This document shows positions 1 through 10,215 of a DNA stretch of 64,000 nucleotides, piece after piece. The position numbers were made by a program, and so were the translations under genes. Each line of letters begins with the position of its first letter. Within the stretch, counting starts at the first letter, position 1. This DNA is from Anniella stebbinsi. Lineage: Eukaryota; Chordata; Lepidosauria; Squamata; Anniellidae. Location of the stretch: positions 219,597,517 to 219,661,516 of the forward strand of contig JARDYH010000004.1 in the NCBI GenBank assembly GCA_029215795.1. The letters run 5' to 3'. The notes beneath the pieces are model-generated. The model did no database searches. It saw nothing but the letters and a program-made list of their open reading frames with translations, and was not told the origin of the DNA.

Positions 1-308
1 GGGACTTACTTTCAAGTAAATAGGCACAGAATTGCACTCTCGTCCTCCTAACCACAAGTGCCTGGCTATTGCTAGTTCTGGCCCTTGGAAGATCTAATGC
101 ACCCTCATCAGGCCCCCATTTTCCAGTATTTTGTTTTTTAAAAAAAACATTTGCTTCTTTCAGTAGTGTAGAGGGGCCAGAGCTCGCAGGGACGATATGC
201 TGGCACTTATTTATAAGCAGGGACAAGCACAGCATCTGCCACCCCACCCCCAGAATCCCCTGTTCCTTCTGAGCTTGGCTGCAATAATCACAGTAGCTGG
301 GGAGGGAA

Positions 309-309
309 A

Positions 310-358
<49 letters not shown>

Positions 359-359
359 T
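309..359. repeat. (ATT)n array, tail of L2 copy 1
   Basis: About 17 ATT units directly abut the L2 3' UTR. It reads as the element's AAT tail, possibly lengthened by slippage. Confidence 0.95.
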
Positions 360-547
360 ACATTTGTATACCTCCCCATAGCCGAAGCTCTCTGGGCGGT
401 TTACATAGGATTAAAAACAATTAAAAACAATATACAAAAATTAAAACAGCAAAAACATACAACATACACACAATCTATACATTTAAAAACCACATCAACA
501 CTTCAAAAACTACAAAAACAAAACAAAACAAAACAAACCCAGGCTCC

Positions 548-1858
548 TCAGATATTGCCAAATGCCTGAGAGAAGAGGAAAGTCTTGACCTGGCGCCGAA
601 AAGATAACAATGTTGGCGCCAGGCGGGCCTCGTCGGGGAGATCGTTCCACAATTGGGGAGCCACCTCAGAGAAGGCCCTCGCTCTTGTTGCTGACCTCCG
701 AGCCTCCCTCGGAGGAGGCACTCGGAGGAGGGCCTTAGATGTTGAACGTAGTGTTCGGGTAGGTTCATGTTGGGAAAGGCGTTCCATCAGGTATTGTGGT
801 CCCAAGCCGTGTAAGGCTTTATAGGTTAAAACCAGCACCTTGAACCGGGCTCGGAAACATACAGGCAGCCAATGCAAGTGGGCCAGAGTAGGTCTTGTAT
901 GTTCGAATCTACTGGTTCCAGTTATCAATCTGGCCGCTGCATTTTGCACAAGCTGCAGCTTCCGAACCACCTTCAAAGGCAGCCCCACGTAGAGTGCATT
1001 GCAGTAATCTAACTTGGAGGTTACCAGAGCATGGACAACTGAAGCCAGGTTATCCCTGTCTAGATAGGGACATAGCTGGGCCACCAACCGAAGTTGGTAG
1101 AAGGCACTCCGTGCCACTGAGGCCACCTGCGCCTCAAGTGACAGAGATGGTTCTAGGAGAACCCCCAAGCTACGAACCCGCTCCTTCAAGGGGAGTGCAA
1201 CCCCATCCAGAACAGGTTGAATACCCTCCATCCGGTCAGCGGAACCACCCACTAACAGCATCTCAGTCTTGTCTGGATTGAGTTTCAGTTTATTAGCCCT
1301 CATCCAGTCCATTGTCGCAGCCAGGTACTGGTTCAGCACATCCACAGCCTCACCTGATGAAGATGAAAAGGAGAAATAGAGCTGCGTGTCATCAGCATAC
1401 TGATGACAACGCACTCCAAAACTCCGGATGACTGCACTCAATGGTTTCATGTAGATATTGAACAGCATGGGGGACAAAACTGACCCCTGCGGAACCCCAT
1501 ACTGGAGAATCCACGGGGCCGAGCAATGTTCCCCAAGCACCACCTTCTGGAGCCGACCCCCCAAGTAGGAGCGGAACCACTGCAATGCAGTGCCTCCCAC
1601 TCCCAACTCAGCCAGTTGTCCCAGAAGGATACCATGGTCGATGGTATCGAAAGCCGCTGAGAGATCAAGGAGAATCAACAGAGTCACAATCCCCCTGTCT
1701 TTCTCCCGACATAGGTCATCATACAGGGCGACCAAGGCTGTTTCCGTACCAAAACCAGGCCTGAAACCCGACTGAAATGGATCCAGATAATCAGTCTCAT
1801 CCAAGAGTGCCTGGAGCTGGCTCGCAACCACCCGCTCCAGGACCTTATTCCCAATCAA
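548..1858 (-). CDS. L2/CR1-like LINE reverse transcriptase, C-terminal 436 codons, open
   Basis: The frame is uninterrupted for 436 codons. It shows RT block A (LLDLSAAFDTIDH, residues 63-75), block B (GVPQGSVLSP, 121-130) and the catalytic YADD box (154-157), then the C-terminal region typical of L2-type LINEs, ending before the 3' UTR. In a live element the protein would copy its own RNA into DNA at a nicked target. The first Met is only an internal codon, because the element is truncated just upstream and the apurinic-type endonuclease is missing. The open frame suggests a fairly young insertion, not a host gene. It lies in a chain of L2 3' ends of the same orientation. Confidence 0.85.
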   Translation of the reverse strand: MIGNKVLERVVASQLQALLDETDYLDPFQSGFRPGFGTETALVALYDDLCREKDRGIVTLLILLDLSAAFDTIDHGILLGQLAELGVGGTALQWFRSYLGGRLQKVVLGEHCSAPWILQYGVPQGSVLSPMLFNIYMKPLSAVIRSFGVRCHQYADDTQLYFSFSSSSGEAVDVLNQYLAATMDWMRANKLKLNPDKTEMLLVGGSADRMEGIQPVLDGVALPLKERVRSLGVLLEPSLSLEAQVASVARSAFYQLRLVAQLCPYLDRDNLASVVHALVTSKLDYCNALYVGLPLKVVRKLQLVQNAAARLITGTSRFEHTRPTLAHLHWLPVCFRARFKVLVLTYKALHGLGPQYLMERLSQHEPTRTLRSTSKALLRVPPPREARRSATRARAFSEVAPQLWNDLPDEARLAPTLLSFRRQVKTFLFSQAFGNI

Positions 1859-1889
1859 TAATCTATTGTTCTTTGTTGTAATGTAAATT

Positions 1890-2222
1890 CATTATTTTTT
1901 CATTATTATTTATTACATTATATACCGCCCCATTGCTGAAGCTCTCTGGGTGGTTTACAAAGATTAAAAACATTGAACATTTAAAACCAAGATACAAAAT
2001 TTAAAACCATAAAAAAGCATAAAAACAAACTACATATCAACTATCCATGGGTCAGTTAAAATAACTCAACATATGCTATTAAATGCCTTGGAGATGAGAA
2101 AAGTCTTGACCTGGCGCCGAAAAGATAACAATGTTGGCACCAAGCAGGCCTCATACGGGAGATCGTTCCATAGTTGGGGGGCCACCACTGAAAAGGCCAT
2201 CTCCCTTATTGCCATCCTCCAA
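1890..2222 (-). mobile_element. L2 3' fragment, copy 2
   Basis: The block at 1921-1960 is the same TAAACCGCC-type 3' UTR as copy 1. Positions 2085-2220 match the end of the copy 1 reading frame plus the start of its 3' UTR, about 90% by eye. The fragment is 5'-truncated near 2222, where the tail of a third copy begins. It keeps no useful frame. Confidence 0.8.
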
Positions 2223-2224
2223 AT

Positions 2225-2225
2225 A

Positions 2226-2264
<39 letters not shown>

Positions 2265-2352
2265 CATTATTATTATTATCATTATTATTATTATTTACAT
2301 TTATATACCGCCCCATAGCTGAAGCTCTCTGGGCAGTTTACAAAAATTAAAA
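2225..2352 (-). mobile_element. L2 3' fragment, copy 3, with long ATT tail
   Basis: An ATT/ATC array (2225-2295) is followed by about 55 bp of the conserved L2 3' UTR. Only the extreme 3' end of the element is present. Confidence 0.75.
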
Positions 2353-2579
2353 TTTTGAGTTGGTTTGCTCTTGAATGGGTTATTAATACTAGGGATAGGA
2401 AAACTCGCCCGCTGCCACCTCACCTTCCACTCGCTAATCCCCTGCCAGCCACCTCCTCTATCTCACACCAGGGTGCAAGCCGCCCTGTGGTCCATGGGCA
2501 TCCGTCAAGTTGTCAAGCGGCCATTTTGTGCACAACGGCAGCTTGTGATAGTTCTCCCATCCTGCCGTCACACATTTTA

Positions 2580-2580
<1 letters not shown>

Positions 2581-2619
<39 letters not shown>

Positions 2620-2621
2620 TA
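2581..2621. repeat. (TAA)n microsatellite
   Basis: About 13 TAA units. The sequence after it (CCTTTCCCTC on the plus strand) resembles a reversed LINE or SINE tail, so this may be the tail of the degraded element at 2622-3260. Confidence 0.9.
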
Positions 2622-3260
2622 TTTATTTCTTGCCTTTCCCTCTGGCTGTAAGTAGGGAACGACATCAAATATAAAACACATAAAACTGATTAAAAGCACA
2701 TAAACCTAATACCTCTGTTTCAAATATTACAACATTCTAAAAAAAGAGGGGGGAAGTAAATTACACATAAACTTCAGTAAAGACAGACCAAATATCCAAA
2801 TATAAGTCCATTCATGAATGGCACCTATATACTACTCTTTCAAATGTTGCTTGTGTTGTTAGTTCTTCAGTTATAGGTGGTGAGCTTTTATCTTTCCAAT
2901 ATTGTAGTGTCAGTCTTTTAGCAATCAAGAGGGCACGAAAAAACCATTTACACTGACCATGAGTTACATTCCGAGAAGCAGGTACATACTCTCAGAGAAC
3001 ATGTCCATCAGAAAACATTAAAGACCCTTCCAATACAAAGTTTATCCGTCTGATGATTCCTCCCAAAAGGAGGCAAGTAGGGCATATGCTGGATTTTACC
3101 GAAGGGCTCCAATAGCCAAATATAGTTTGGACTATAAAAGACAAAATGTGCCAATTTTGTGTTCTGACCTGGAGATTTCATCTCAGTGAGTCAAGTTTTT
3201 TTTCAGGGGCATCTGAGAAGGTCACTGAATTGGCTCCTAGGGCGATATGCCAAAGCCATT
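2622..3260 (-). pseudogene. Degraded L1/Tx1-like ORF2 C-terminal relic
   Basis: Translating the minus strand around 2880-2960 gives a segment with the string RALLIAKRLTLQYWKD, which resembles the conserved C-terminal region of L1/Tx1-group ORF2 proteins (alanine-rich helix, then a conserved tryptophan). The upstream part (2960-3190) is readable only in changing frames with stops. The relic is much older than the L1 at 28.2-33.8 kb. Another non-LTR clade is possible. Confidence 0.45.
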
Positions 3261-3589
3261 AGTTCAGTTCATAGATAGACTGACTTGAGCAATGCTATCA
3301 AAGAGAAATGTATCTTCTCCCTAGCTGACTGGAATGCAAATGTGTTCAAATCCTCGGGGCAAGCTGCTGAAGCCACCATATTTACCTATGTGCAGCCCAT
3401 CACTGGGACCCACTGACTCGCTTGCCCCCCTGCTGGGTCATTTTAACAACTTAGTTGCTAAATGTTCATGTGAGCACTGCACCCAAAGAGACTGCTCTTA
3501 ATTGTACCAGACAACTAATTATTGCCAGGATGATCCAGTGAAATATGGAACAAAGTTAGAAACTGACAAAGCTGTAGGTTCCAAGTGTA

Positions 3590-3815
3590 ATCTTACCCCA
3601 GATATGCCAAAAACTATAGATTTCAAAGAAGGCAGTGCAGCATTCTCAAAAATGAAACTAAAAGAAAGCTGTTCGTGGCAGTGAAAGAGAGATTAATGGG
3701 CTTTGGGTGCAATCCAATGTGTGCTTAGACAGCAAAAAGTCCTAGTTTGCTGTGGAACGTTGGGAGTTATAGGGCTGTTTTCTGTCTAAACATGCATAGA
3801 TTGTGCTCTTTGTTA
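3590..3815. mobile_element. Small repeat of the 'GCAATCCTATGCATGTTTAG' class
   Basis: Positions 3590-3700 recur at about 35870-35965. In both places they are followed by an imperfect inverted repeat whose arms read like CAATCCTATGCATGTTTAGA (here 3712-3735 and 3785-3812). It is probably a degenerate MITE. Better-kept relatives are at 38150 and 50950. Confidence 0.55.
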
Positions 3816-3882
3816 ATGTAATCAAGAGCAATATCCGATTTTGCTTGCTGTCTAAAAGCTTGAAGTTGCACCCTAGCTATTC

Positions 3883-4051
3883 TAGAGAGACCAGATACAA
3901 AACAGGGCAGGGCTCCTGCAGCTTTTACTTTTGCGATGTAGAGGGAATTTCACCAGGTGCTGCATGCATACAAAGGACACCTGCTGAAATTCCCTCTCCT
4001 ATGCAACTAAAGATAAAGGAGCCCTGTCCTCCTTTCCATATACTCACCCTA
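3883..4051. mobile_element. hAT-like MITE, TAGGGTGACC family, about 170-bp palindromic monomer
   Basis: The ends are TAGAGAGACCAGAT and its rough complement at 4040-4051. The halves are complementary along most of the length, around a centre with GCATGCATAC. No 8-bp target duplication is visible at this copy; it is clear in the relatives at 10630, 13361, 24231 and 34243. Confidence 0.7.
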
Positions 4052-4062
4052 TAACTTATACT

Positions 4063-4545
4063 GAGGCCTTATCCACACCAGCTGTTTATTCCAGAATAGT
4101 ATTGAAGTCATCCCTACCAGGCCACATGATGCACAGCAGATCCAGCTGTGGTCTAGGGACAACCCCTCAGTTTTCCCGGCATATCGATGACAGCATTTGT
4201 CCCATTCCCCCCCCCCTCGCACTTGCAAATATCCTGAGGTGTGCGGTTGGTGTGCCTTCCCCTCACAAAGCTGTTCCTCGTGAGTAGCAGGGCTCAGCAA
4301 ACAGGCAGCCAGCTGTGCGGAGCAAGCCCATGGGTATTGGAGCTGAGGGGGAGAGCCTTATTGACATATTCTGGATGGATCTCAGGGTCTTTCATCTTCA
4401 CACAGGATCGCAACTCTGCTCTTGTACCCAGAACAGCTCTCCTTAAATTGCGGGCAAACTCGGTGGCATGTGCCCCATGAGGGACGAAAACTTCATGATC
4501 ATCCCTACCCCCTCTCGAAAGGGCTCTAGGTGTAGATGAACCCTG
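4063..4545. mobile_element. Possible MITE of the GGCC...CTACACC class
   Basis: It begins with GAGGCCTTATCCACACC and ends near a GGTGTAGATGAACCC block. Composition and the GGGATGACC-like internal words match the copies at 14.3, 23.5, 26.7 and 47.1 kb. Boundaries are uncertain. Confidence 0.3.
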
Positions 4546-5064
4546 AGACAGAGCCTTGGTCCATCTAGCCCAGAAATGTTGACACTTCCTGGCAGTTGTT
4601 CTCCTCAGGCACAAGTAAAGGTCATAATTTGTAGAGTTCAATGGGTTTTTCTCCCATACATTAGCAAGGACATTGGCACAAGTGGAAGAAAAGGTGGGTG
4701 GGCCTACTTGTCCCCTGTTACTGTGAACCAATTATGGTGTTCAGTCCCTCAGGAGGAGGTTAGACCTGCCACCCCTCCCTCACCCTGGCCAGAAATTGTG
4801 GAAGAGGGGGAAATGCTCTGTATGACTTCTGTTTCCTGCTTCTCCTCATGGTGCAGCCTTCAGAAGAGGTAGGTAGGAATATTGCTCCCCTCCAGAGTCA
4901 TCCTGAGAGCAATAAGTGACCCACTTAGTGCAGGAGTGGGTAACCTGCAGCATGCGGCCCTCAGCCTCATTTCAAAAGCCCCCTGAAAGTGATCAGCTCA
5001 GATCCCTTGAAAGAATGGCCTGTGCTTCCCCTGGCAACCTGTTGCGTGGGGAGAAAGAGGTAAT
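4546..5064. other. No gene recognised
   Basis: Mostly unassigned sequence. A short stretch near 4931-4970 resembles the GGGTGGGGAACCTGTGGCCC repeat seen at 33998 and 50390. Confidence 0.5.
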
Positions 5065-5592
5065 TTCTACACTGGCCTTGTTTTGTGGGATTGCCCCTGG
5101 GTGGTCCCTGTGAGTCAGAATGATGCACAGGGAGTCCCGGGGGCAGGGGGGATGGGCACAGGTTTCCCCCGGGAAAAGGGATCCCTGGGGAAACCTGATT
5201 CTTCCCGCAGTACCTGGAACATCCTGAGACCACAAGAGGTGTGGCTGCCCATCCCAGCTGCTGCTCACTTACTCGCCAGTAAGCAGGCACTAGAAATGAG
5301 AATGAAGCCGCGCCGAGTGGCTCCATGCCCATCAAGGGAGTGGGAGAGCAAGTCCACCATACCCAGGATGGCGGGGGTGGGGGCAATTTCAGGTTTTTTA
5401 AAAAATACTCACTTTTCGTTGGAGCACAAGTGCGCTCTTCTCAGATCCTCCAACGAACCAAAATGGCAGGTGTGATGTGCAATGGCCCGGGAGGAAGCCG
5501 GGTCATCACACCTCCTATGTGGATTAAAGTGACGATCCCGGAAGCAGGTACTTCCGGGATTGTCCCCCCCTTCTACACCAGTATGGTGTAGA
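5065..5592. mobile_element. MITE-like element, CTACAC...GTGTAG class
   Basis: It starts TTTCTACACTGGCC and ends GGTGTAGAAAGGCCC, giving roughly 12-bp terminal inverted repeats. The interior holds repeated GGGATC/GATCCC words like the copies at 14.3, 23.5, 26.7 and 47.1 kb. Confidence 0.5.
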
Positions 5593-5617
5593 AAGGCCCA
5601 GAGAGAGAGGGAAGGGT

Positions 5618-5623
5618 TGTGGC

Positions 5624-5668
<45 letters not shown>

Positions 5669-5676
5669 GAGAGAGA
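5618..5676. repeat. (GA)n/(CAGA)n microsatellite
   Basis: GA dinucleotides flank about six CAGA tetramers. Confidence 0.95.
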
Positions 5677-5717
5677 AGTGATTGTCAGGAAGCGAGAGAG
5701 AAATGGGATGTCTCAAT

Positions 5718-6857
5718 TAGGGGTGTGCACTGGATCGGGTTCGATCCACGATCTGGATCCAATCCAGGGGAAATCGGATACAATTATCTGATTTCTGATC
5801 ACCCCGCTGGATTGTTCGATCCAATCCGATCTAATCCGGAAAGGACCCGATCCAGATCAGAATGGATCAGAGGATCGGCAGGCACCCGCTGGTGCCCGCC
5901 AATGGAAGCAGACAGCGGGGGGGGGGCTTACCTGGCGGGGCTGTCCGCTTCCATCGGCGGGCGCCAGCGGGCACTCGCCGATAGGAGCGAACAACAGGGG
6001 CAGGGGGCTTACCTTCCAGGGATGTCCGCTCCCCTCCGCTGCTGGCCGCTACTGCGAACTGGCTTCGTGGCCTGCCCCTAGGTAGCGTGCCAGGTGATGT
6101 CATCACCTGGCGTGCTACTCAGGATCAGGCCGCAAAGCCTGCTTGCAGTAGCAGCCAGCGGCAGAGGGGAGCGGACGTCCCCGGAAGGTAAGCAGGGGGG
6201 AGGGGGGAGGGTCCCACGGCCCGCTTACCTGCTGGGGCCGTCCGCTCCCCTCCGCCGCTGGCCGCTACTGTAAACAGGCTTTGCAACCTGCCCCTAGTTA
6301 GCGCACCAGGTGATGTCATCACCTGCCACACTACTCAAGGGCAGGCCGCGAAGCCTGCTCGCAGTAGCAGCCAGTGGTGGAGGGGAGTAGACGGCCCCGG
6401 CAGGTAAGCACGGGGAGGGGGAGGGGGCTTACCCCCCCCGGGGCCATCCGCTTCCATCCGCAGGCGCCCGCGGGCGCCAGCGGATGGAAGCGGACGGCCC
6501 CGGGAAGTAAGGACCGCGGGGGAGGGGGCTTACCTGCTGGGGCCATCCACAGCAGACTGCCCCAGGAGGTAAGAACCATGAGGGGGGAGGAGGGAATTAG
6601 GCCCCCCCTCACCCACCCGCCACCATTTTTTCCCCATAGACTTGCATTGGGGGAAAGCTTTCTTTCCCCCAATGCAGGTCTATGGGGAAAACAAAAATGG
6701 CGGCTGATCCAAAAATCAGATGTCCGATTTTTGGATTGGGATCAGGCCCGATCCGGTCCAGGGGGGGTCTCCGATTTTGTCCGATCTGATCCGGGACAAA
6801 ATTGGAGGTCCCGATCCGGGTCCTGATCCGATCCGGGGGGGTCCGTGCACACCCCTA
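5718..6857. mobile_element. Non-autonomous hAT, TAGGGGTGTGCAC family, 1140 bp, with TSD
   Basis: The element starts TAGGGGTGTGCAC and ends GTGCACACCCCTA. It is flanked by the 8-bp duplication GTCTCAAT (5710-5717 and 6858-6865), which diagnoses the hAT superfamily. Subterminal regions are strings of CGGATC-like words. The GC-rich core holds two palindromic blocks centred near 6097 and 6316, each with GGTGATGTCATCACC. A hairpin at about 6624-6705 ends in AAAAATGGCGGC. Several AGGTAAG words lie at module edges. No transposase frame is visible. Confidence 0.9.
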
Positions 6858-6865
6858 GTCTCAAT

Positions 6866-7384
6866 CTACTTTTGTTTCTGACTACTGCTGTGCCAAAAAA
6901 TTCTCCCACATATTCTTTGTTATTCAGTTTAATAGAAATTACTCTTGAAAAGAAATTCAAAGTTGAAGAAAATTTCAGGAAATTTTCATGGCTTGGATTC
7001 AGGTTTCTTGTGCTTACCTTACTCAGGAGGTGGCCAAGGAGTAGGCATGACTGTCTTGGTTTTCACTGAACGGGTCATCTAATCAGTTGATGATAATGCC
7101 ACTTGTAGTGGCAGCACCAAGAAGCGGACAAGCAAAAAACACTACCAAAAAAAAACACCCCACTACAACCCCTGCTAATGGTGAGCCCTACCTGTGAGAA
7201 ACTTTTGAGAATTTCTCCTTGCCCTGGAGAAATTTGGAGCCTCATCAGATGGGGGATAATCACATTTCCCTACTGTTGCGTTGCCTCCTGCTTCTGTCCC
7301 ACAAGAGGGATGAACAGCTTTCTCTTTCTTCACACAGGGAAGAAAGAGGAAGCAAGCAACAACCACGTGGCCCATTCAGTGGAT
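6866..7384. other. Unique sequence between two hAT insertions
   Basis: AT-rich, with no recognised repeat, gene or RNA. Confidence 0.5.
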
Positions 7385-7392
7385 GTTTTTAT

Positions 7393-7882
7393 TAGGGATG
7401 TGCACGGACCCCCTGGATCAGATCGGGACCCGGATCGGGACCTCCAACATTGTCCTGGATCAGCCAGGACAAAATTGGAGGTCCCTTGGATCGGATTGGA
7501 TTGGATCCTGACCCCAAAATCGGAGGTCCGATTTTCAGATCGGCCACCATTTTCGCATTGGGGGAAAGAAAGCTTTCCCCCAATGCAAGTCTATGGGGAA
7601 AATGGTGGCGGGGGGTTGAATGGGGGCCGAACTCCCCCCTCCCTGTCCCTCCCCCCTCACGCTTCTTACCTGCCGGGGCCATCCACCTCCGTCTGTTGCC
7701 GCCCGCTGGTGGCAGCAGACAGAAGCAGACGGCCCCGGCAGGTAAGCCCCGTCCCCTCACTCGCGCTCCTTAAGGAGCATGAGTGGGGGGAGGGGGTCCG
7801 AACCTCCAGTCCAATCTGATCCGGATTGGGTCCTTTTCAGATCGGATCGGATTGGATAGGCCGATCCAGTTGCACATCCCTA
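7393..7882. mobile_element. Non-autonomous hAT, TAGGGATGTGCAC family, 490 bp, with TSD
   Basis: The ends are TAGGGATGTGCAC and TTGCACATCCCTA. The 8-bp duplication GTTTTTAT flanks it at 7385-7392 and 7883-7890. It has the same CGGATC-rich subterminal zones as 5718-6857 and an inner stem with GCATTGGGGGAAAG and its complement, but lacks the GGTGATGACATCACC palindromes. It is an internally shorter relative. Confidence 0.9.
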
Positions 7883-8068
7883 GTTTTTATCGCGCTGCTT
7901 GTCCTGCACACAGCAGGAATTGGTGGCAGGTATTAGGGGTGTGCACGGACCCCCCGGATCGGATCGGGACCCGGATCGGGACCTCCAATTTTGTCCCGGA
8001 CCGGTTCGGACAAAATCGGAGGCCCCCCGGACCGGATCGAGTCCAATCCCGACCCAAAAATCGTACAT

Positions 8069-8141
8069 TTTTGGATCGGCCGCCATTTTTTTCCCCATAG
8101 ACTTGCATTGCAATGCAAGTCTATGAGGAAAAAATGGCGGC
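8069..8141. repeat. Inverted repeat with GCCGCCATTTT/AAAATGGCGGC ends
   Basis: The arms around 8079-8110 and 8111-8141 are complementary through ATAGACTTGCATTGCAATGC. AAAATGGCGGC matches the well-known YY1 site and is present in both orientations. The same hairpin sits at 9283-9353 and 51649-51711. Confidence 0.7.
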
Positions 8142-8329
8142 GGGTGGGTAAGGGGGGGCCTAACTCCCTCCCCCCCGGGGCCGTCCGCTGTGGACGGCCC
8201 CGGCAGGTAAACCCCCTCCCCCGCGCTCCCTACCCCCCCTGGGGCCGCCCGCTTCCATCCGCTGGTGCCCGCGGGCGCCAGCGGATAGAAGCGGACGGCT
8301 CCGGGGGGGGTAAGCCCCCTTCCCCGCCA

Positions 8330-8760
8330 CTGCTTACCTTCTCGGCCCGTCCGGCGCCGGTGGCTACTACCAGCGGGCTCCGCGGCCTACTCTCGAGTAG
8401 CGCGCCGGGTGATAACATCACCCGGCGCGCCACCCTAGAGCAGGCCGCGGAGCCTGCTGGGAGTAGTAGGCGCCGGCGCCGGACGGGAGCCGCCGGGCCG
8501 GGCAGGTAAGGGCCCCCCTCCCCCCTCCCCCCTCCGCGCGCCCCCTCCTCCCCTCCACGCACCCCCTCCTTACCTTCCCGGCCCGGCGGCTCCCGTCCGG
8601 CGCCGGCGCCTACTACTTCCAGCAGGCTCCGCGGCCTGCTCTAGAGTAGCGCGCCGGGTGATGACATCACCCGGCGCGCCACCCTAGAGCAGGCCGCGGA
8701 GCCTGCTAGTAGTAGTAGGCGCCGGCGCCGGACGGGAGCCACCGGGCCGAGAAGGTAAGT
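8330..8760. repeat. Two 249-bp palindromic units (first part of compound hAT)
   Basis: The palindrome centres (GATAACATC and GATGACATC) are at 8411 and 8660, exactly 249 bp apart. Each arm contains GGCGCCGGCGCC, GCAGGCTCCGCGGCCTGC and GCGCGCCGGGTGATG. Units are bounded by AGGTAAG words in both orientations. Confidence 0.9.
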
Positions 8761-8801
8761 GCCCCCCTCCTCCCCCCCCCCCGCTGTCCACTTTCATCGG
8801 C

Positions 8802-9139
8802 GGGCTCTTGGATCCAGAACTGTCACTTGAGGCCCAGGTAGACTCAGTGGCACGGAGCACCTTTTATCAGCTTAGGCTGATATACCAACTGCGCCCTTAT
8901 TTGGACAGAGATAGCCTAGCTACAGTTATCCACGCTCTGATAACCTCTCATCTGGATTACTGCAATGAGTTATACATGGAGCTGCCTTTGAAAATGGTCC
9001 AGAAACTTCAACTGGTACAAAACAGGGCAGCCAGACTGTTAATGGGGACAGGCCAACAGGACCATATTACGCCAGTCCTTTTCCAGCTTCACTGGCTGAC
9101 GGTCCAGGTCTGGGCCCGATTCGAAGTACTAGTATTAAC
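8802..9139 (+). pseudogene. L2 RT fragment inside the hAT
   Basis: The plus strand encodes an L2-type RT thumb region with the words LSLEAQVDSVARS, YQLRPYLDRD and LDYCN, like residues after the YADD box of the L2 at 548-1858. It is colinear with 51166-51503 over 338 bp. I found only two mismatches (at 8853 and in the GCGCCCTTA word near 8897). The left edge is a CGGGC junction with hAT sequence; the right edge is GTATTAAC followed by a hAT start. Confidence 0.85.
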
Positions 9140-9539
9140 TAGGGGTGTGCACGGACCCCCCGGATCGGTTCGGGACCCGGATCGGGACCTCCAATTTTGT
9201 CCCGGACCGGTTCGGACAAAATCGGAGGCCCCCCGGACCGGATCGAGTCCGATCCCGACCCAAAAATCGTAAATTTTTGGATCGGCCGCCATTTTTTTCC
9301 CCATAGACTTGCATTGCAATGCAAGTCTATGAGGAAAAAATGGCGGCGGGTGGGTAAGGGGGGGCCTAACTCCCTCCCCCCTGGGGCCGTCCGCTGTGGA
9401 CGGCCCCGGCAGGTAAACCCCCTCCCCCGCGCTCCCTGCCCCCCCTGGGGCCGCCCACTTCCATCCGCTGGCGCCCGCGGGCGCCAGCGGATAGAAGCGG
9501 ACGGCTCCGGGGGGAGGGGTAAGCCCCCTTCCCCACCGC

Positions 9540-10215
9540 TGCTTACCTTCTCGGCCCGTCCGGCGCCGGCGGCTACTACCAGAGGGCTCCGCGGCCTACT
9601 CTCGAGTAGCGCGCCGGGTGATGACATCACCCGGCGCGCCACCCTGGAGCAGGCCGCGGAGCCTGCTGGTAGTAGTAGGCGCCGGCGCCGGACGGGAGCC
9701 GCCGGGCCGGGCAGGTAAGGGCCCCCCTCCCCCCTCCCCCCTCCGCGCGCCCCCTCCTCCCCTCCACGCACCCCCTCCTTACCTTCCCGGCCCGGCGGCT
9801 CCCGTCCGGCGCCGGCGCCTACTACTTCCAGCAGGCTCCGCGGCCTGCTCTAGAGTAGCGCGCCGGGTGATGACATCACCCGGCGCGCCACCCTAGAGCA
9901 GGCCGCGGAGCCTGCTGGGAGTAGTAGGCGCCGGCGCCGGACGGGAGCTGCCGGGCCAGGCAGGTAAGGGCCCCCCTCCCCCCTCCCCCCTCCGCGCGCC
10001 CCCTCCTCCCCTCCACGCACCCCCTCCTTACCTTCCCGGCCCGGTGGCTCCCGGCCGGCGCCGGCGCCTACTACTACCAGCAGGCTCCGCGGCCTGCTCT
10101 AGAGTAGCGCGCCGGGTGATGACATCACCCGGCGCGCCACCCTAGAGCAGGCCGCGGAGCCTGCTAGTAGTAGTAGGCGCCGGCGCCGGACGGGAGCCAC
10201 CGGGCCGAGAAGGTA
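9540..10215. repeat. Three 249-bp palindromic units (second part of compound hAT)
   Basis: GATGACATC centres at 9620, 9869 and 10118 are each spaced 249 bp. Sequence is nearly the same as in the seven-unit array at 51.9-53.6 kb. Confidence 0.9.

Larger units (their letters stand above)
309..1875 (-). mobile_element. 5'-truncated L2/CR1-like LINE, copy 1
   Basis: Non-LTR retrotransposon on the minus strand. Its 3' end is the ATT array at 309-359 (an AAT tail on the element strand), preceded by a 3' UTR holding the conserved TAAACCGCC block around 365-410. The coding part fills 548-1858 and includes catalytic RT motifs. The 5' end is cut off near 1870, within the RT domain, and abuts the AT-rich tail of a second L2. 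The endonuclease and the first RT blocks are absent, so the copy cannot move. L2-type is preferred over other CR1-group LINEs from the C-terminal and tail sequence. Confidence 0.85.

Noticed and set aside
5560..6081. 173-codon open frame with Arg/Glu/Thr repeats
   Set aside because: It runs through the GA/CAGA microsatellite into the hAT start; no domain.
9139..9771. 210-codon GC-rich open frame, minus strand
   Set aside because: It lies in the palindromic CpG-rich hAT core; similar open frames occur on both strands and in several frames, and the residues are low-complexity Pro/Gly/Arg/Ala.
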